A stretch of 64,000 nucleotides of DNA from Nocardioides terrae (GCF_900112345.1 NZ_FOLB01000006.1:1-64000); one strand, 5' to 3'; positions 53,601 to 63,065 are shown, numbered from the stretch's first letter. Notes: generated by a model not told the origin, from the letters alone. Numbers and translations are program-made.

Positions 53601-53694
53601 GGCGACGCCGAGCGGTGAGGCTGCGGAGGCCCACGGCGAGGAGGAGCACATCGACCACGTGCCCGTGAAGAGGAAGGGCGCGCGCAAGCGCTGA
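50644..53694 (+). CDS. rne: Ribonuclease E/G
   Basis: Endoribonuclease for mRNA decay and rRNA/tRNA processing. The 1016-residue protein has a long N-terminal extension: Lys/Ala repeats (KKAAARKTAAKKA type, about 20-160), an acidic/DQ repeat region near 245-265 and two Arg-rich clusters. The catalytic part starts near 385: an S1 domain (IGNIYLGRVQNVLPSMEAAF, about 426), catalytic Asp689 (VVDVNTGKF) and Asp733 (VVDFIDM), and the zinc link Cys791-x-x-Cys794 (CTHCQG). A disordered tail with Arg patches ends the protein. ATG 50644 has GAGGAG upstream. The layout is actinobacterial RNase E, with the catalytic core in the middle. Confidence 0.95.
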   Translation: MADEPTIDNTQNAAEAAGDNPDAAARPAKKAAARKTAAKKAAPAKKATATKRTAAKKAPAKTASAEAGETGASAPESGETAPAKRTTARRTAKKAAAPAADEALPLDAVTPASSETTEGSETAEPAKKTAAKRTAKKAATRSTPRKTAAKKAAAPAEEPAGEPEAPAAGAGAEAEAPAAPGVLFQAPQAARTPRKRAARKKAPAAEPVEPVEEPADEELVEEDLEVPATDEAAEAAVADVELDEDQDQDQDQDSDESEDGTPSRRRRRRGGRRRRKSGGNEDGAESTDSDDEDSDTADEADETDESSAEGGSSRRRRRRRRTSDEGDNGDNPPNTVTRVRESKPLEQQITAVSGSTRLEAKKQRRREGREAGRRRAPIVSEAEFLARRESVERVMVIRQREDLIQIGVLEDKVLVEHYVARESQTSLIGNIYLGRVQNVLPSMEAAFIDIGKGRNAVLYAGEVNWAALGHKEGQQRKIESVLSSGQTVLVQVTKDPIGHKGARLTSQISLAGRFLVYVPDGTTSGISRKLPDTERNRLKSLLREIVPDTAGVIVRTAAEGASEDELTRDVERLKARWEDIEAKSKGSAPQLLYGEPDLTLKVVRDLFTEDFAKLVVQGDEAWDTVKSYVDHVAPDLSDRVEKYDPAGGKDLFATYRVEEQIAKGLDRKVWLPSGGSLIIDRTEAMTVVDVNTGKFTGSGGNLEETVTKNNLEAAEEIVRQLRLRDIGGIIVVDFIDMVLESNRDLVLRRLVECLGRDRTRHQVAEVTSLGLVQMTRKRIGTGLVEAFSETCTHCQGRGVVIHDHPVESGGSGVVAPEESGGRRGRRRGGRGRTNDEEAAETPKSAVPSPKDIAQMPRHEAEDIAGEPTEAIDGTDEDQDEDQDVAPAIQAPIGTDVQVTPPPAAPEPETPKVVTRTRSRRGASRPVVSTGAGTIVEAAAPEPVAAPVAAPVAVAEAPEPPKVVTRTRRGASRTVVHTGADAVPDSEATPSGEAAEAHGEEEHIDHVPVKRKGARKR
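51376..51399 (+). repeat. GACCAG hexamer repeat inside rne
   Basis: Four perfect units of GACCAG encode alternating Asp-Gln in the acidic N-terminal extension. A related imperfect repeat (DEDQDEDQD) occurs near 53270-53290. Both are prone to length change between strains. Confidence 0.85.
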
Positions 53695-53723
53695 GCCTTC
53701 CCGGACCCTCCTGCGTCGTGGTT

Positions 53724-53752
53724 TTGCGCGGGCAGGAGGGGATCCGTAGTAT
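53724..53752 (+). promoter_or_regulatory. Promoter of rplU-rpmA
   Basis: TTGCGC (53724-53729) and TAGTAT (53747-53752) are spaced by 17 bases, giving a start near 53759. It lies 30 bases after the rne stop codon. Confidence 0.6.
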
Positions 53753-53758
53753 TGACCC

Positions 53759-53827
53759 TCGGTGTTCACGACTCGCTCGCCGAGCACCGAATCGCCCGGC
53801 ATCCCACCCCGTCCCGCACGAGGGGTG
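53759..53827 (+). ncRNA. Structured rplU leader (candidate L21-type regulatory leader)
   Basis: The predicted transcript begins with a hairpin: TCGGTG (53759-53764) pairs with CACCGA (53785-53790), a 7-base 5-prime bulge, then CTCG (53772-53775) pairs with CGAG (53781-53784). A second hairpin follows, CACCCC (53805-53810) with GGGGTG (53822-53827). Ribosomal-protein leaders before rplU exist in several phyla. Whether this one binds L21 is not shown. Confidence 0.4.
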
Positions 53828-53876
53828 AGGCGTGCCGCGACCCAGACTCAACGCTTGCAGGATGAAGGAGACCGCG

Positions 53877-54179
53877 GTGTACGCGATCGTGAAGGCTGGC
53901 AGCACCCAGCAGAAGGTTGCCGTCGGCGACGTCATCGAGATCGACCAGATCGCGACCGGCGTCGGCGAGTCCGTCACGCTGCCCGTGGTGCTCGTCGTCG
54001 ACGGCGAGAACGTCAGCTCGACCGGTCTGGACAAGGCCTCCGTCACCGCCGAGGTCCTCGGTGGCACCAAGGGCCCGAAGATCATCATCCAGAAGTACAA
54101 GAACAAGACCGGCTACAAGAAGCGCCAGGGTCACCGTCAGAAGTACACCCAGGTCAAGGTCACCGCGATCAACGCCTGA
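53877..54179 (+). CDS. rplU: 50S ribosomal protein L21
   Basis: Component of the large ribosomal subunit that binds 23S rRNA. From GTG 53877 the 100-residue protein begins [18 protein letters not shown] and ends with the rRNA-binding [20 protein letters not shown] signature. The GTG has AAGGAG seven bases upstream; an in-frame ATG at 53862 overlaps that site and would add five residues, so it is less likely. First gene of rplU-rpmA. Confidence 0.95.
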   Translation: MYAIVKAGSTQQKVAVGDVIEIDQIATGVGESVTLPVVLVVDGENVSSTGLDKASVTAEVLGGTKGPKIIIQKYKNKTGYKKRQGHRQKYTQVKVTAINA

Positions 54180-54216
54180 CCGGCGTCGACCCTCATCACA
54201 CTGAAGGACTGAAGAG

Positions 54217-54471
54217 ATGGCACACAAGAAGGGTGCGGCGTCCACCAAGAACGGCCGCGACTCCAACTCCCAGCGTCTCGGCGTGAAGCGCTTCGGCGGC
54301 CAGGTCGTCAACGCGGGTGAGATCATCGTCCGCCAGCGCGGCACGCACTTCCACCCGGGCAACAACGTCGGCCGTGGTGGCGACGACACGCTGTTCGCCC
54401 TCGCCGCCGGTGCCGTCGAGTTCGGCACCCGTCGCGGTCGCCGGGTCGTCAACATCGTTCCCGGGGCCTGA
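54217..54471 (+). CDS. rpmA: 50S ribosomal protein L27
   Basis: Ribosomal protein whose N-terminal tail reaches the peptidyl-transferase centre. The 84-residue protein begins [21 protein letters not shown] and has [23 protein letters not shown], both hallmarks. There is no cleavable N-terminal extension of the Firmicute type. It follows rplU by 37 bases, and a hairpin 60 bases downstream separates it from obgE. Confidence 0.97.
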   Translation: MAHKKGAASTKNGRDSNSQRLGVKRFGGQVVNAGEIIVRQRGTHFHPGNNVGRGGDDTLFALAAGAVEFGTRRGRRVVNIVPGA

Positions 54472-54531
54472 GCGCCGAACAGACTGCAGGTCCGTGCTGA
54501 CGGCAGGTGCCGAGCAGTGCGAGAGCTTCAC

Positions 54532-54563
54532 CGAAGGGCGTCCCTCACCCGGGGCGCCCTTCG
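54532..54563 (+). terminator. Hairpin between rpmA and obgE
   Basis: CGAAGGGCG (54532-54540) pairs perfectly with CGCCCTTCG (54555-54563), and an inner CCC/GGG can extend the stem. It probably reduces read-through so ribosomal proteins are made in excess of ObgE. Confidence 0.65.
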
Positions 54564-54601
54564 ACCATTTCCATCTGAGTTCTATCCGAGAGACTGATCC
54601 C

Positions 54602-56152
54602 ATGGCAGTGCCCACCTTCGTCGACCGCGTGCGACTGCACGTCCGCGCCGGACGCGGTGGCAACGGCGTCGCGTCGGTGCACCGCGAGAAGTTCAAGCCG
54701 CTCGGCGGGCCCGACGGCGGCAACGGCGGCCCGGGCGGATCGGTGATCCTGCGCGTCGACCCCGACATCACCACTCTCATCGACTACCACCACAGCCCCA
54801 AGCGTGCGGCCACCAACGGCGGCCAGGGTGCCGGCGCCCACCGCAACGGCGCCCACGGCGCCGACCTCGTCCTGCCGGTGCCGGACGGCACCGTCGTCAC
54901 GGACGCGCAGGGCAACGTGCTCGCCGACATGGTCGGGCCGGGCACCGAGCTCGTCGTCGCCGAGGGCGGTCGGGGTGGCCTCGGCAACGCGGCGCTGGCG
55001 AGCGCCAAGCGGAAGGCGCCCGGCTTCGCCCTCCTCGGCGAGCCCGGCGACGAGCTGGAGATCGGCCTGGAGCTCAAGGTCGTCGCCGACATCGGCCTGG
55101 TCGGCTTCCCCAGCGCCGGCAAGTCCTCGCTGATCGCCTCGATCTCGCGGGCGCGGCCGAAGATCGCCGACTACCCCTTCACCACGCTCGTTCCCAACCT
55201 CGGCGTCGTCCGCGGCGGCGACATCACGTTCACCGTCGCCGACGTGCCCGGCCTGATCGAGGGTGCGTCCGACGGTCGCGGGCTCGGCCACGAGTTCCTG
55301 CGTCACATCGAGCGGTGCGCGGCGATCGTGCACGTCGTCGACACGGCCTCCATCGAGCCCGGCCGCAACCCCGTCGACGACCTCGTGGTCATCGAGCGCG
55401 AGCTGGCCCGCTACGGCGGCCTCGAGGACCGGCCGCGTCTGGTGGCGCTCAACAAGGTCGACGTACCCGACGGGCGCGACATCGCCGACATGACCGCCGC
55501 CGACATCGAGGCGCAGGGCTACCGCGTCTTCCCGATCTCCGCCGCGAGCGGCGAGGGGACCCGTGAGCTGATCTTCGCGATGGCCGAGCTGGTCAGCGCG
55601 GCCCGCAAGGAGAAGCCGGCGGTCGAGGCCAAGAGGATCGTGCTGCGCCCCGGCAGCGCCGACGGCGGCGACGAGTTCACCGTCACCGAGACCAAGGACG
55701 GCTACGTCGTCCGCGGCGTCAAGCCCGAGCGCTGGGTGCGACAGACCGACTTCGGCAACGAGGAGGCCGTCGGCTACCTCGCCGACCGGCTCAACCGCCT
55801 CGGTGTCGAGCAGCGGCTGGCGAAGCTGGGCGCCGAGGAGGGCGACACCGTCATCATCGGCTCGCCGGAGAACTCGGTCGTCTTCGACTTCCGTCCCTCC
55901 ATCGAGACCGGCGCCGAGATGCTCGGTCGTCGGGGCGAGGACCAGCGACTGCGCGAGGACCGCCCGGCCGCCCAGCGGCGTCGCGAGATCGACGAGGCGA
56001 TGGACGATCGCGAGGAGGGGGAGACCCGCGCCGACGTCGCGCGCCGGCTCGACCGCGCCGCGCAGGCACCCAGCGGGCCGATGTCCTACGAGATCGGCTC
56101 CAAGGAGGACCCGGACCACTTCGACCTGTCCGAGAGCGACCCGGACTCATGA
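54602..56152 (+). CDS. obgE: GTPase ObgE/CgtA
   Basis: Essential GTPase in 50S assembly and stress response. The 516-residue protein has the glycine-rich Obg fold ([35 protein letters not shown]), the G domain with P-loop GFPSAGKSS (from residue 168), [16 protein letters not shown] and NKVD, and the C-terminal OCT domain of actinobacteria ([24 protein letters not shown]), then an extra acidic tail. The stop codon overlaps the proB ATG (ATGA). Confidence 0.97.
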   Translation: MAVPTFVDRVRLHVRAGRGGNGVASVHREKFKPLGGPDGGNGGPGGSVILRVDPDITTLIDYHHSPKRAATNGGQGAGAHRNGAHGADLVLPVPDGTVVTDAQGNVLADMVGPGTELVVAEGGRGGLGNAALASAKRKAPGFALLGEPGDELEIGLELKVVADIGLVGFPSAGKSSLIASISRARPKIADYPFTTLVPNLGVVRGGDITFTVADVPGLIEGASDGRGLGHEFLRHIERCAAIVHVVDTASIEPGRNPVDDLVVIERELARYGGLEDRPRLVALNKVDVPDGRDIADMTAADIEAQGYRVFPISAASGEGTRELIFAMAELVSAARKEKPAVEAKRIVLRPGSADGGDEFTVTETKDGYVVRGVKPERWVRQTDFGNEEAVGYLADRLNRLGVEQRLAKLGAEEGDTVIIGSPENSVVFDFRPSIETGAEMLGRRGEDQRLREDRPAAQRRREIDEAMDDREEGETRADVARRLDRAAQAPSGPMSYEIGSKEDPDHFDLSESDPDS

Positions 56153-57258
56153 GGCGGCCGGTCCTCGACGCGAAGCGCATCGTCGTCAAGGTCGGCTCCT
56201 CGTCACTGACGACCGCCGCCGGCGGCATCGACCCCGAGCGCGTCTCGGCCCTGGTCGACGCCCTCGGCGAGGCGCGCAAGCGCGGCACCGAGGTCGTCCT
56301 GGTCTCCTCCGGCGCCATCGCCGCCGGGCTCGCCCCGCTCGGGCTCACGAAGCGTCCCAGGGCACTCGCCGCGCAGCAGGCGGCGGCCAGCGTCGGGCAG
56401 GGGCTGCTCGTCCACCGCTACACCGAGGAGCTGGCCCGGCACGGCCTCACCGCCGGACAGGTCCTGCTCACGGTCGACGACGTGACCCGGCGCAGCCACT
56501 ACCGCAACGCCCTGGCGACCCTCGGCAAGCTGCTCGAGCTCGGCGTCCTGCCGATCGTCAACGAGAACGACACCGTGGCCACCTCCGAGATCCGGTTCGG
56601 CGACAACGACCGGCTCGCCGCGCTCGTCGCGCACCTGGTCCACGCCGACCTGCTGGTCCTGCTCAGCGACGTGGACGGGCTCTACGACGCCCCGCCGACG
56701 ACCCCGGGCGCTCGCCGGATCGAGGAGGTCACCGCCCTCTCCGAGCTCGACGGCGTCGTCGTCGGCAAGGCCGGCAAGGCAGGTGTCGGCACGGGCGGCA
56801 TGGTGACCAAGCTCGACGCCGCCCGCATCGCCGTCGAGGCCGGCATCCCGGTCGTGCTGACGTCGGCCGAGGAGGCCGCCGCCGCACTGGCCGGCGAGTC
56901 GACCGGGACGCTCTTCCACGCGACCGGGCGACGCCAGCGCACCCGACTCCTGTGGCTCGCGCACGCCACCGAGCCGGCCGGGTCCGTCACCATCGATGCG
57001 GGCGCCGTCCGCGCTCTCACGGACCGCGGCGCGTCGCTGCTCGCGGCCGGCGTCACGGGCGCCTCGGGCGGGTTCCACGCCGGGGACCCGGTCGACCTGG
57101 TCGGCCCCGACGGCGCTGTGGTCGCACGCGGCCTGGTCGCCTACGACGTCGACGAGATCCCGCAGCTCGTCGGGCGGTCCAGCCAGGAGCTCGAGGCGGA
57201 CCTCGGGGCGGCGTACGCCCGAGAGGTCGTCCACCGCGACGACCTCGTGCTGCTCTGA
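56149..57258 (+). CDS. proB: Glutamate 5-kinase
   Basis: Phosphorylates glutamate in the first step of proline synthesis, with feedback control by proline. The 369-residue protein has the amino-acid kinase domain ([20 protein letters not shown] at the N-terminus, [37 protein letters not shown]) and a C-terminal PUA domain (about 280-369). It overlaps obgE by 4 bases. The usual partner proA is not in the window. Confidence 0.95.
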   Translation: MRRPVLDAKRIVVKVGSSSLTTAAGGIDPERVSALVDALGEARKRGTEVVLVSSGAIAAGLAPLGLTKRPRALAAQQAAASVGQGLLVHRYTEELARHGLTAGQVLLTVDDVTRRSHYRNALATLGKLLELGVLPIVNENDTVATSEIRFGDNDRLAALVAHLVHADLLVLLSDVDGLYDAPPTTPGARRIEEVTALSELDGVVVGKAGKAGVGTGGMVTKLDAARIAVEAGIPVVLTSAEEAAAALAGESTGTLFHATGRRQRTRLLWLAHATEPAGSVTIDAGAVRALTDRGASLLAAGVTGASGGFHAGDPVDLVGPDGAVVARGLVAYDVDEIPQLVGRSSQELEADLGAAYAREVVHRDDLVLL

Positions 57259-57315
57259 CGCGACCCTGCGTCGCCGCCCGGGCCGCCTGGTTCGTTGCTC
57301 CCGGGTGTGCCGCCG

Positions 57316-57321
57316 TACCCT
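57316..57321 (+). promoter_or_regulatory. -10 box of the cysteine desulfurase gene
   Basis: TACCCT lies 10 bases before ATG 57332, with GGAGG between. The transcript would have a leader of only about 4 bases. Confidence 0.45.
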
Positions 57322-57331
57322 GGAGGATGAC

Positions 57332-58519
57332 ATGACCGCCTCCGAGACTCCCGTCGTCTACCTCGACCACGCCGCCACCACGCCCATGGCGCCGGCGGCC
57401 GTGGAGGCGATGACGACCCACCTGCTCGAGGTCGGCAACGCGTCGTCGCTGCACGCCTCCGGCCGGCGCGCACGCCGCGTGGTCGAGGAGTCCCGCGAGA
57501 CCATCGCCCAGGCGCTGGACTGCCGGCCCGGCGAGGTGGTCTTCACCTCGGGCGGCACGGAGGCCGACAACCTCGCGGTCAAGGGCGTCTACTGGTCCCG
57601 CCGGGCCGAGGACCCGCGCCGCGTGCGCATCCTCGCCACCTCCGTCGAGCACCACGCGGTCCTCGACCCACTGCAGTGGTTGGAGGCGCGCGAGGGCGCG
57701 AAGGTCGAGCTCCTGCCGGTCGACGAGGCCGGTCGCCTCGACGTCCACGCGCTGGAGCAGGCCATCGCCCGCGAGCCGGAGTCGGTCGCGCTCGTCTCGG
57801 TGATGTGGGCCAACAACGAGGTCGGGGCGCTCCAGCCGGTCGCCGACGTCGTCCGGCTCGCCGGCGAGCACGGCATCCCGGTGCACACCGACGCCGTCCA
57901 GGCGGTGGGGACCGTTCCGGTCTCGTTCGCCGGATCGGGCGTCGACGCGCTGTCGCTGACCGGCCACAAGGTCGGCGGCCCCTACGGTGTCGGCGCGCTC
58001 GTGGCCCGCCGCGAGCTGCCGGTCACCGCGCTCGTGCACGGCGGCGGGCAGGAGCGCGACATCCGCAGCGGCACCATCGACGCGCCCGCCATCGCCGGCT
58101 TCGCGGCGGCGGTCGAGCTGGCGGTCAAGGAGCAGGCGTCGTACGCCGCCCAGGTCGGCGCGCTGCGCGACGAGCTGGTCCGCGGCGTGCTGTCGGTGGT
58201 GCCCGACGCGTTCCTCAACGGGCCGCCTGCGGGCGCCGAGCGCCTGCCCGGCAACGCGCACTTCTCCTTCCCCGGCTGCGAGGGCGACTCGCTGCTCATG
58301 CTGCTCGACGCCCGCGGGATCGAGTGCTCGACCGGCTCGGCCTGCTCGGCTGGCGTCCCGCAGCCGTCGCACGTCCTGCTCGCCATGGGCCGGACCGACG
58401 CGCAGGCGCGCTCGTCGCTCCGGTTCTCGCTGGGTCACACCTCGACCCGGGCCGACGTCGACGCGCTGGTCGAGGCGATCGGGCCGTGCGTCGAGCGGGC
58501 CAGGCTGGCGTCCCGGTGA
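57332..58519 (+). CDS. Cysteine desulfurase (IscS/NifS family)
   Basis: Pyridoxal-phosphate enzyme that mobilises sulfur from cysteine, here probably for tRNA 2-thiouridine made by the adjacent MnmA. The 395-residue protein has [31 protein letters not shown], the PLP lysine Lys213 in [14 protein letters not shown] and the persulfide Cys332 in [12 protein letters not shown]. The loop length suits the IscS class. Its stop codon overlaps the mnmA GTG by 4 bases, which argues for a coupled sulfur relay. Confidence 0.93.
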   Translation: MTASETPVVYLDHAATTPMAPAAVEAMTTHLLEVGNASSLHASGRRARRVVEESRETIAQALDCRPGEVVFTSGGTEADNLAVKGVYWSRRAEDPRRVRILATSVEHHAVLDPLQWLEAREGAKVELLPVDEAGRLDVHALEQAIAREPESVALVSVMWANNEVGALQPVADVVRLAGEHGIPVHTDAVQAVGTVPVSFAGSGVDALSLTGHKVGGPYGVGALVARRELPVTALVHGGGQERDIRSGTIDAPAIAGFAAAVELAVKEQASYAAQVGALRDELVRGVLSVVPDAFLNGPPAGAERLPGNAHFSFPGCEGDSLLMLLDARGIECSTGSACSAGVPQPSHVLLAMGRTDAQARSSLRFSLGHTSTRADVDALVEAIGPCVERARLASR

Positions 58520-59649
58520 GGGTCATCGCCGCCATGTCCGGCGGCGTGGACTCGGCCGCCGCCGCCGCCCGCGCGGTCGAGGCCGGGCACGACGTGACCG
58601 GCATCCACCTGGCGCTCTCGCGCAACCCCGCGTCCTACCGCTCGGGGGCCCGCGGCTGCTGCACGATCGAGGACGCCAACGACGCCCGCCGGGCGGCCGA
58701 CGTCATCGGCATCCCGTTCTACGTGTGGGACCTCTCCGACCGGTTCCACGAGGACGTCGTCGAGGACTTCATGTCCGAGTACGCATCGGGTCGGACCCCC
58801 AACCCCTGCCTGCGCTGCAACGAGAAGATCAAGTTCGCCGCCGTGCTCGACCGCGCGCTCGCGCTCGGCTTCGACGCTGTGGCGACCGGCCACTACGCCG
58901 TGCTCCACGACGGTCCCGACGGGGTCGAGCTGCACCGCTCCGCCGACGCCGCGAAGGACCAGTCCTACGTCCTGGGCGTGCTGACCCAGGAGCAGCTGCG
59001 GCACTCGCTCTTCCCGCTCGGCGACACCCCGAAGCCGCAGGTGCGCGAGGAGGCGGCGCGGCGCGGGCTGCTCGTCGCCGACAAGCCGGACAGCCACGAC
59101 ATCTGCTTCGTCGCCGACGGCGACAACGCCGGCTGGCTCCGGGAGAAGCTGGGGGACCGGATGCCGAACACCGAGGGCGCGATCGTCGACGAGGCCGGTG
59201 TCGAGGTGGGCCGGCATTCGGGGACGACGGCCTTCACGATCGGCCAGCGGCGCGGGCTCCGGCTCGGGCAGCCGGCAGCCGACGGGAGGCCGCGGTTCGT
59301 GCTCGACATCGAGCCGGTCTCCGGCACGGTCACCGTCGGCCCGCGCGAGCACCTCGCCGTCACCCACGTCAGCGGCGTCCGCCCGCGCTGGGCCGGCACG
59401 GCGCCGACCACGCTCGAGGGCACCGTCCAGCTGCGCGCCCACGGGCAGGAGCACCGCTGCCGGGTCGCGGTGCACCCGGCGGTCGAGGAGGCCGGCCACG
59501 GCCGTCGCGAGACCACCGTGGAGATCGAGCTGCTCGAGCCTGCCTACGGCATCGCGCCGGGCCAGGCGGCGGTGCTGTACGACGGCACGCGGGTCGTCGG
59601 CTCGGCCACGATCGCGGCGACGCGTCGGGTCGCGGACGCCGCCCGATGA
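58516..59649 (+). CDS. mnmA: tRNA-specific 2-thiouridylase MnmA
   Basis: Thiolates U34 of Lys, Glu and Gln tRNAs. The 377-residue protein shows the ATP-pyrophosphatase loop [13 protein letters not shown], catalytic Cys98 in [12 protein letters not shown], the relay Cys197 in [10 protein letters not shown], and GQRRGL. Spacing between the two cysteines matches the E. coli enzyme. It overlaps iscS-like upstream and the MetE-like gene downstream by 4 bases each. Confidence 0.96.
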   Translation: MRVIAAMSGGVDSAAAAARAVEAGHDVTGIHLALSRNPASYRSGARGCCTIEDANDARRAADVIGIPFYVWDLSDRFHEDVVEDFMSEYASGRTPNPCLRCNEKIKFAAVLDRALALGFDAVATGHYAVLHDGPDGVELHRSADAAKDQSYVLGVLTQEQLRHSLFPLGDTPKPQVREEAARRGLLVADKPDSHDICFVADGDNAGWLREKLGDRMPNTEGAIVDEAGVEVGRHSGTTAFTIGQRRGLRLGQPAADGRPRFVLDIEPVSGTVTVGPREHLAVTHVSGVRPRWAGTAPTTLEGTVQLRAHGQEHRCRVAVHPAVEEAGHGRRETTVEIELLEPAYGIAPGQAAVLYDGTRVVGSATIAATRRVADAAR

Positions 59650-60659
59650 TCGCGACGGGGATCGGCTCGCTGCCGGGGGAGTCCGGCCGCGAGGCGTTCA
59701 AGGTCGTGCTCGGGGAGGTCCCGGACCTCCCGCACGCGCCGGAGCTGCCCGCGCGCGGCGCGATCGCCGACCTGACCGGCCGGACGCTGGCCGTCGTCAC
59801 CGGCCTCGACGCCGACCTGCAGCCGGCCGGCTGGCGGCTCACGGGCTCCAGCGGGTCGTCCGGCTTGGACCACCGCCGCGCGCGCAGCCTGCTGGCGCAG
59901 GACCTCGACATGGTCGAGGAGCTGACCCAGGGCTACGGCGGGGCTTTCAAGATGCAGGTCGCCGGGCCCTGGACGCTCGCGGCGACCGTCGAGCGGCCGC
60001 GCGGCGACCGCATCCTCGCCGACCACGGCGCTCGTCGTGAGCTGGCGCAGGCGCTCGCTGAAGGTGTGCGGGAGCACGTCCGCGACATCCGTCGACGCCT
60101 CCCCGCTGTCACTCGGCTGATCGTGCAGGTCGACGAACCGGGGCTGGCTGCCGTCCTGGCCGGCCGCGTCCCGACCGCGTCCGGCTTCGGGCGCCACCGC
60201 TCGGTCGACGCCCCCGAGGCCTCCACAGCGCTCGAGTGGGTGCTCTCGGCGGTCGCCGAGGAGGGCGCCGAGCCGTGGGTGCACTCGTGTGCGCCCGGCA
60301 CTCCGCTGGGGCTGCTGCGCGGCGCCGGCGCGAAGGGCCTCGCCGTCGACCTGGGCCTGCTCGGCGCCGCCGACCACGAGACGCTCGCGGAGGCGCTCGA
60401 GGCGGGGGAGACCGTCGCGCTGGGCGTCGTACCGTCCCTGGAGCCGGCTCAGCCGATCACCGACACGGTCGTCGTCGAGCGGGTGCTGCGCTGGCTCGAC
60501 ATGGTGGGCCTCGACCCCGACGACGTCGGCGACCGCCTCGTGGTCACGCCCACCTGCGGTCTGGCCGGCGCCACGTGGGCGTGGGCGCGACAGGCCCTGG
60601 CGCTGGCCCGGAGCAGCGCCGCGTCGGTGGGCGGCGGCGTCGCCGAGCGCAGGGACTGA
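59646..60659 (+). CDS. MetE C-terminal-domain (core) methionine synthase-like protein
   Basis: A 337-residue protein corresponding only to the catalytic half of cobalamin-independent methionine synthase. It begins [17 protein letters not shown] and keeps candidate zinc ligands His and Cys in WVHSCAPGT and Cys in [10 protein letters not shown]. Where MetE has a Glu ligand (VIxIE), this protein has GLAVDLGLL with Asp. Without the MetE N-terminal domain it may not use folate polyglutamate; other core-MetE proteins take methyl groups from corrinoid or different donors. The ATG overlaps mnmA by 4 bases. True substrate unknown. Confidence 0.8.
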   Translation: MIATGIGSLPGESGREAFKVVLGEVPDLPHAPELPARGAIADLTGRTLAVVTGLDADLQPAGWRLTGSSGSSGLDHRRARSLLAQDLDMVEELTQGYGGAFKMQVAGPWTLAATVERPRGDRILADHGARRELAQALAEGVREHVRDIRRRLPAVTRLIVQVDEPGLAAVLAGRVPTASGFGRHRSVDAPEASTALEWVLSAVAEEGAEPWVHSCAPGTPLGLLRGAGAKGLAVDLGLLGAADHETLAEALEAGETVALGVVPSLEPAQPITDTVVVERVLRWLDMVGLDPDDVGDRLVVTPTCGLAGATWAWARQALALARSSAASVGGGVAERRD

Positions 60660-60752
60660 CCGCTCGAGCCTCGGGCCGGAGACGACCTCCCGCAGGGATG
60701 GGCCGGCCACGGACCGGCTACCGGGCCACCTCCAGCGACCCGAGGAGGAAAC

Positions 60753-61301
60753 GTGTCCGACCTGAGTGGAAAGAACGTCGCGATCATCGCCGGCGACTAC
60801 TTCGAGGAGCCTGAGCTCGTCGTCCCGCGCGACGAGCTGCGTAGGGCCGGCGCGACGGTCAAGGTCTACAGCGCCGATGGAGAGCCGATCCAGGCGACGC
60901 AGGGCGACGTCAACCCGACCCAGAAGGTCGAGGTCGACGGCTCGTACGACGACGTGGAGGTCGACGCCATCGACGCGCTCGTGGTTCCCGGCGGGTCGGT
61001 CAACGCGGACCACCTGCGCATGGACGAGACCGCCCAGCGGATCCTGCGCGAGACCGACGAGGCCGGCAAGCCGCTGGCGATCATCTGCCACGGGCCGTGG
61101 CTGCTGATCTCGGCGGGCCGCGCCAAGGGCCGTCGCGTCACCAGCTGGCAGAGCCTGGCCGACGACCTGCGCAACGCCGGCGCCGAGTGGGTGGACGAGG
61201 ACGTCGTGGTCGACGGCCACCTCATCACCAGTCGCAAGCCCGACGACCTGCCCGCGTTCGTCGGCGCTATCGAGAGCGCCCTGGTCGGCGCCGCGGTCTG
61301 A
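60753..61301 (+). CDS. DJ-1/PfpI-family protein
   Basis: Class I glutamine amidotransferase-like protein of 182 residues, akin to PfpI/YhbO/general stress protein 18. It has VAIIAGDYFEEPELVVPRDEL at the N-terminus with the conserved Glu and the nucleophile elbow IICHGPWLL with Cys-His. Family members act as proteases, glyoxalases or deglycases in stress. GTG 60753 has GAGGAGGAAAC upstream. It stands alone, closed by a strong terminator. Confidence 0.9.
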   Translation: MSDLSGKNVAIIAGDYFEEPELVVPRDELRRAGATVKVYSADGEPIQATQGDVNPTQKVEVDGSYDDVEVDAIDALVVPGGSVNADHLRMDETAQRILRETDEAGKPLAIICHGPWLLISAGRAKGRRVTSWQSLADDLRNAGAEWVDEDVVVDGHLITSRKPDDLPAFVGAIESALVGAAV

Positions 61302-61308
61302 GACGCAG

Positions 61309-61340
61309 GAGCCCCGCGACCCGTTCGGGTCGCGGGGCTC
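61309..61340. terminator. Bidirectional terminator between the PfpI and MFS genes
   Basis: GAGCCCCGCGACCC (61309-61322) and GGGTCGCGGGGCTC (61327-61340) form a perfect 14-pair stem with loop GTTC. It lies between convergent genes. Confidence 0.9.
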
Positions 61341-61377
61341 GTGCGCGCCGTCAGGCTGCCGGTGTCACGTCGCCGGG

Positions 61378-63033
61378 TCAGCCGACGTGGACGGGCGCCT
61401 CCGGGCCGTCGGTGGCCAGCTCGGTGTGCTTGACGTTGAGGAAGATCCAGATGATCGCGGAGGTCGCGAGCATCATCAGGCTGCCGGCGAAGAACGCGTG
61501 GGTCGCGCCCTCCGTGAAGGTGGCCTGGAAGACCGACCCCTGCAGGTAGGTGACATCGGTCCCGGGCACCGTCGCCGACGGGTCGATGCCCGCCTGCGTG
61601 AGGCCCTTCGCGAGTGCCGGCGCCACCTCTGCGGTGCGGCCGTTGGTGAAGTGCAGGGCCACGGTGCTCAGCGTCGCGAGACCGAGCGCACCGCCGACCT
61701 GCTGCATCGTGTTGAGCACGCCCGAGCCGACGCCGGAGTCCTCGGCCCGCACGTGGTGGACGGCCGTCAGCATGAGCGACACGAACACCATGCCCATGCC
61801 GACCGACATCAGCACGACGAACGGGAAAACCTGGGTCCAGTAGTTGACGTCAGCACCGGCGGTGGAGCCGTTCGCCACCGCCGCCAGCACGCCCGACGGG
61901 GAGTCGTCCACCGAGAGACGCGAGAACGCGAAGAGCGCGATCGCGGCGAGCAGCGTCCCGGTGCCCGCGATGTAGCGAGCGTCGATCTTGGCCACCAGCT
62001 TGGAGGAGACCGTCGCGCCCGCCACGACGCCCACCGAGAACGGCAGGAACGCGAAGCCGGCCCGCAGCGGGCTGTAGCCCACCAGCTGCTGGATGAACAG
62101 GCTCAGGAAGTAGAACATCGCGAACATGGCGGCCGGAGCGATCATCATGGCCACGAAACTGGTCGCACGGGTGCGGTTGGCGAAGATGCGGATCGGCAGC
62201 AGCGGGTGCTCCACCCGCGACTCGATGACCGCGAACGCAATCAGCAGGAGCACACCGGCCACGAGGGACCCGATGGTCTGGCCCGCGCCCCAGCCGTAGT
62301 CGGCCGAGCCGGCGCGGGTCAGCCCGAAGACGACGCCGAGCAGGCCGAGCGTGCCGGTGATCGCACCGGGGATGTCCATCTGGCCCGGGTGGGACTCGGA
62401 CTCGGCCAGCACTCGCGGAGCGAGCGCGGCCGCGACCAGACCGATCGGGACGTTGATGAGGAAGGTGAGCCGCCAGCCGTCGACGTCGAGGCCGAGGAAG
62501 CTGTCCAGGCCGGTGAGCCAGCCACCGAGGATGAGGCCGACCGCGGCGCCCGCACCGGACATGGCGCCGTACATGGCGAACGCGCGGTTGCGCTGCGGTC
62601 CGGCAGGGAACGTCGTGGTGATCAGCGCCAGGGCGGCGGGAGCGGCGAGCGCGGCGCCGAGGCCCTGCAGGCCTCGGGCGCCGAGCAGGAGCGCCTCGTT
62701 CTGGGCGATACCGCCCAGCAGGGACGCCACCGCGAAGGTCGCGAGGCCGGTCATGAACATCCTGCGCCGGCCGTAGAGGTCGCCGAGCCGCCCACCGAGC
62801 AGCAGCAGCCCGCCGAAGGCGAGCGAGTAGCCGGTGACGATCCAGGTCAGGTTGGCCTGGGAGATCTCCAGGTCCTGGCCGATGTAGGGGAGCGCGATGT
62901 TGGCGATGGTGGCGTCGAGCACGACCATCAGCTGCGCGACCAGGATGAGGGTCAGGGCCAGGCCGAGGTTCCGGTGGCCGTTGGTGGTGCCCGCTTCTTC
63001 GATGGGCGGGTCTGTCGCTTCGATACTCGTCAT
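61378..63033 (-). CDS. MFS drug exporter, DHA2 (14-helix) family
   Basis: Drug/proton antiporter of 551 residues with about fourteen hydrophobic helices. Helix 1 has VVLDATIANIALPYIGQDL, motif A is GRLGDLYGRRRMF, and GAGAAVGLILGGWLTG follows. It resembles EmrB/QacA-type multidrug pumps. The ATG lies 32 bases after the stop codon of the TetR gene on the same strand, so the two form an operon in which the regulator probably controls the pump. Confidence 0.92.
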   Translation of the reverse strand: MTSIEATDPPIEEAGTTNGHRNLGLALTLILVAQLMVVLDATIANIALPYIGQDLEISQANLTWIVTGYSLAFGGLLLLGGRLGDLYGRRRMFMTGLATFAVASLLGGIAQNEALLLGARGLQGLGAALAAPAALALITTTFPAGPQRNRAFAMYGAMSGAGAAVGLILGGWLTGLDSFLGLDVDGWRLTFLINVPIGLVAAALAPRVLAESESHPGQMDIPGAITGTLGLLGVVFGLTRAGSADYGWGAGQTIGSLVAGVLLLIAFAVIESRVEHPLLPIRIFANRTRATSFVAMMIAPAAMFAMFYFLSLFIQQLVGYSPLRAGFAFLPFSVGVVAGATVSSKLVAKIDARYIAGTGTLLAAIALFAFSRLSVDDSPSGVLAAVANGSTAGADVNYWTQVFPFVVLMSVGMGMVFVSLMLTAVHHVRAEDSGVGSGVLNTMQQVGGALGLATLSTVALHFTNGRTAEVAPALAKGLTQAGIDPSATVPGTDVTYLQGSVFQATFTEGATHAFFAGSLMMLATSAIIWIFLNVKHTELATDGPEAPVHVG

Positions 63034-63065
63034 GCCGGTTCCTTGCGTCCTTGTGGGGAAAGGGG

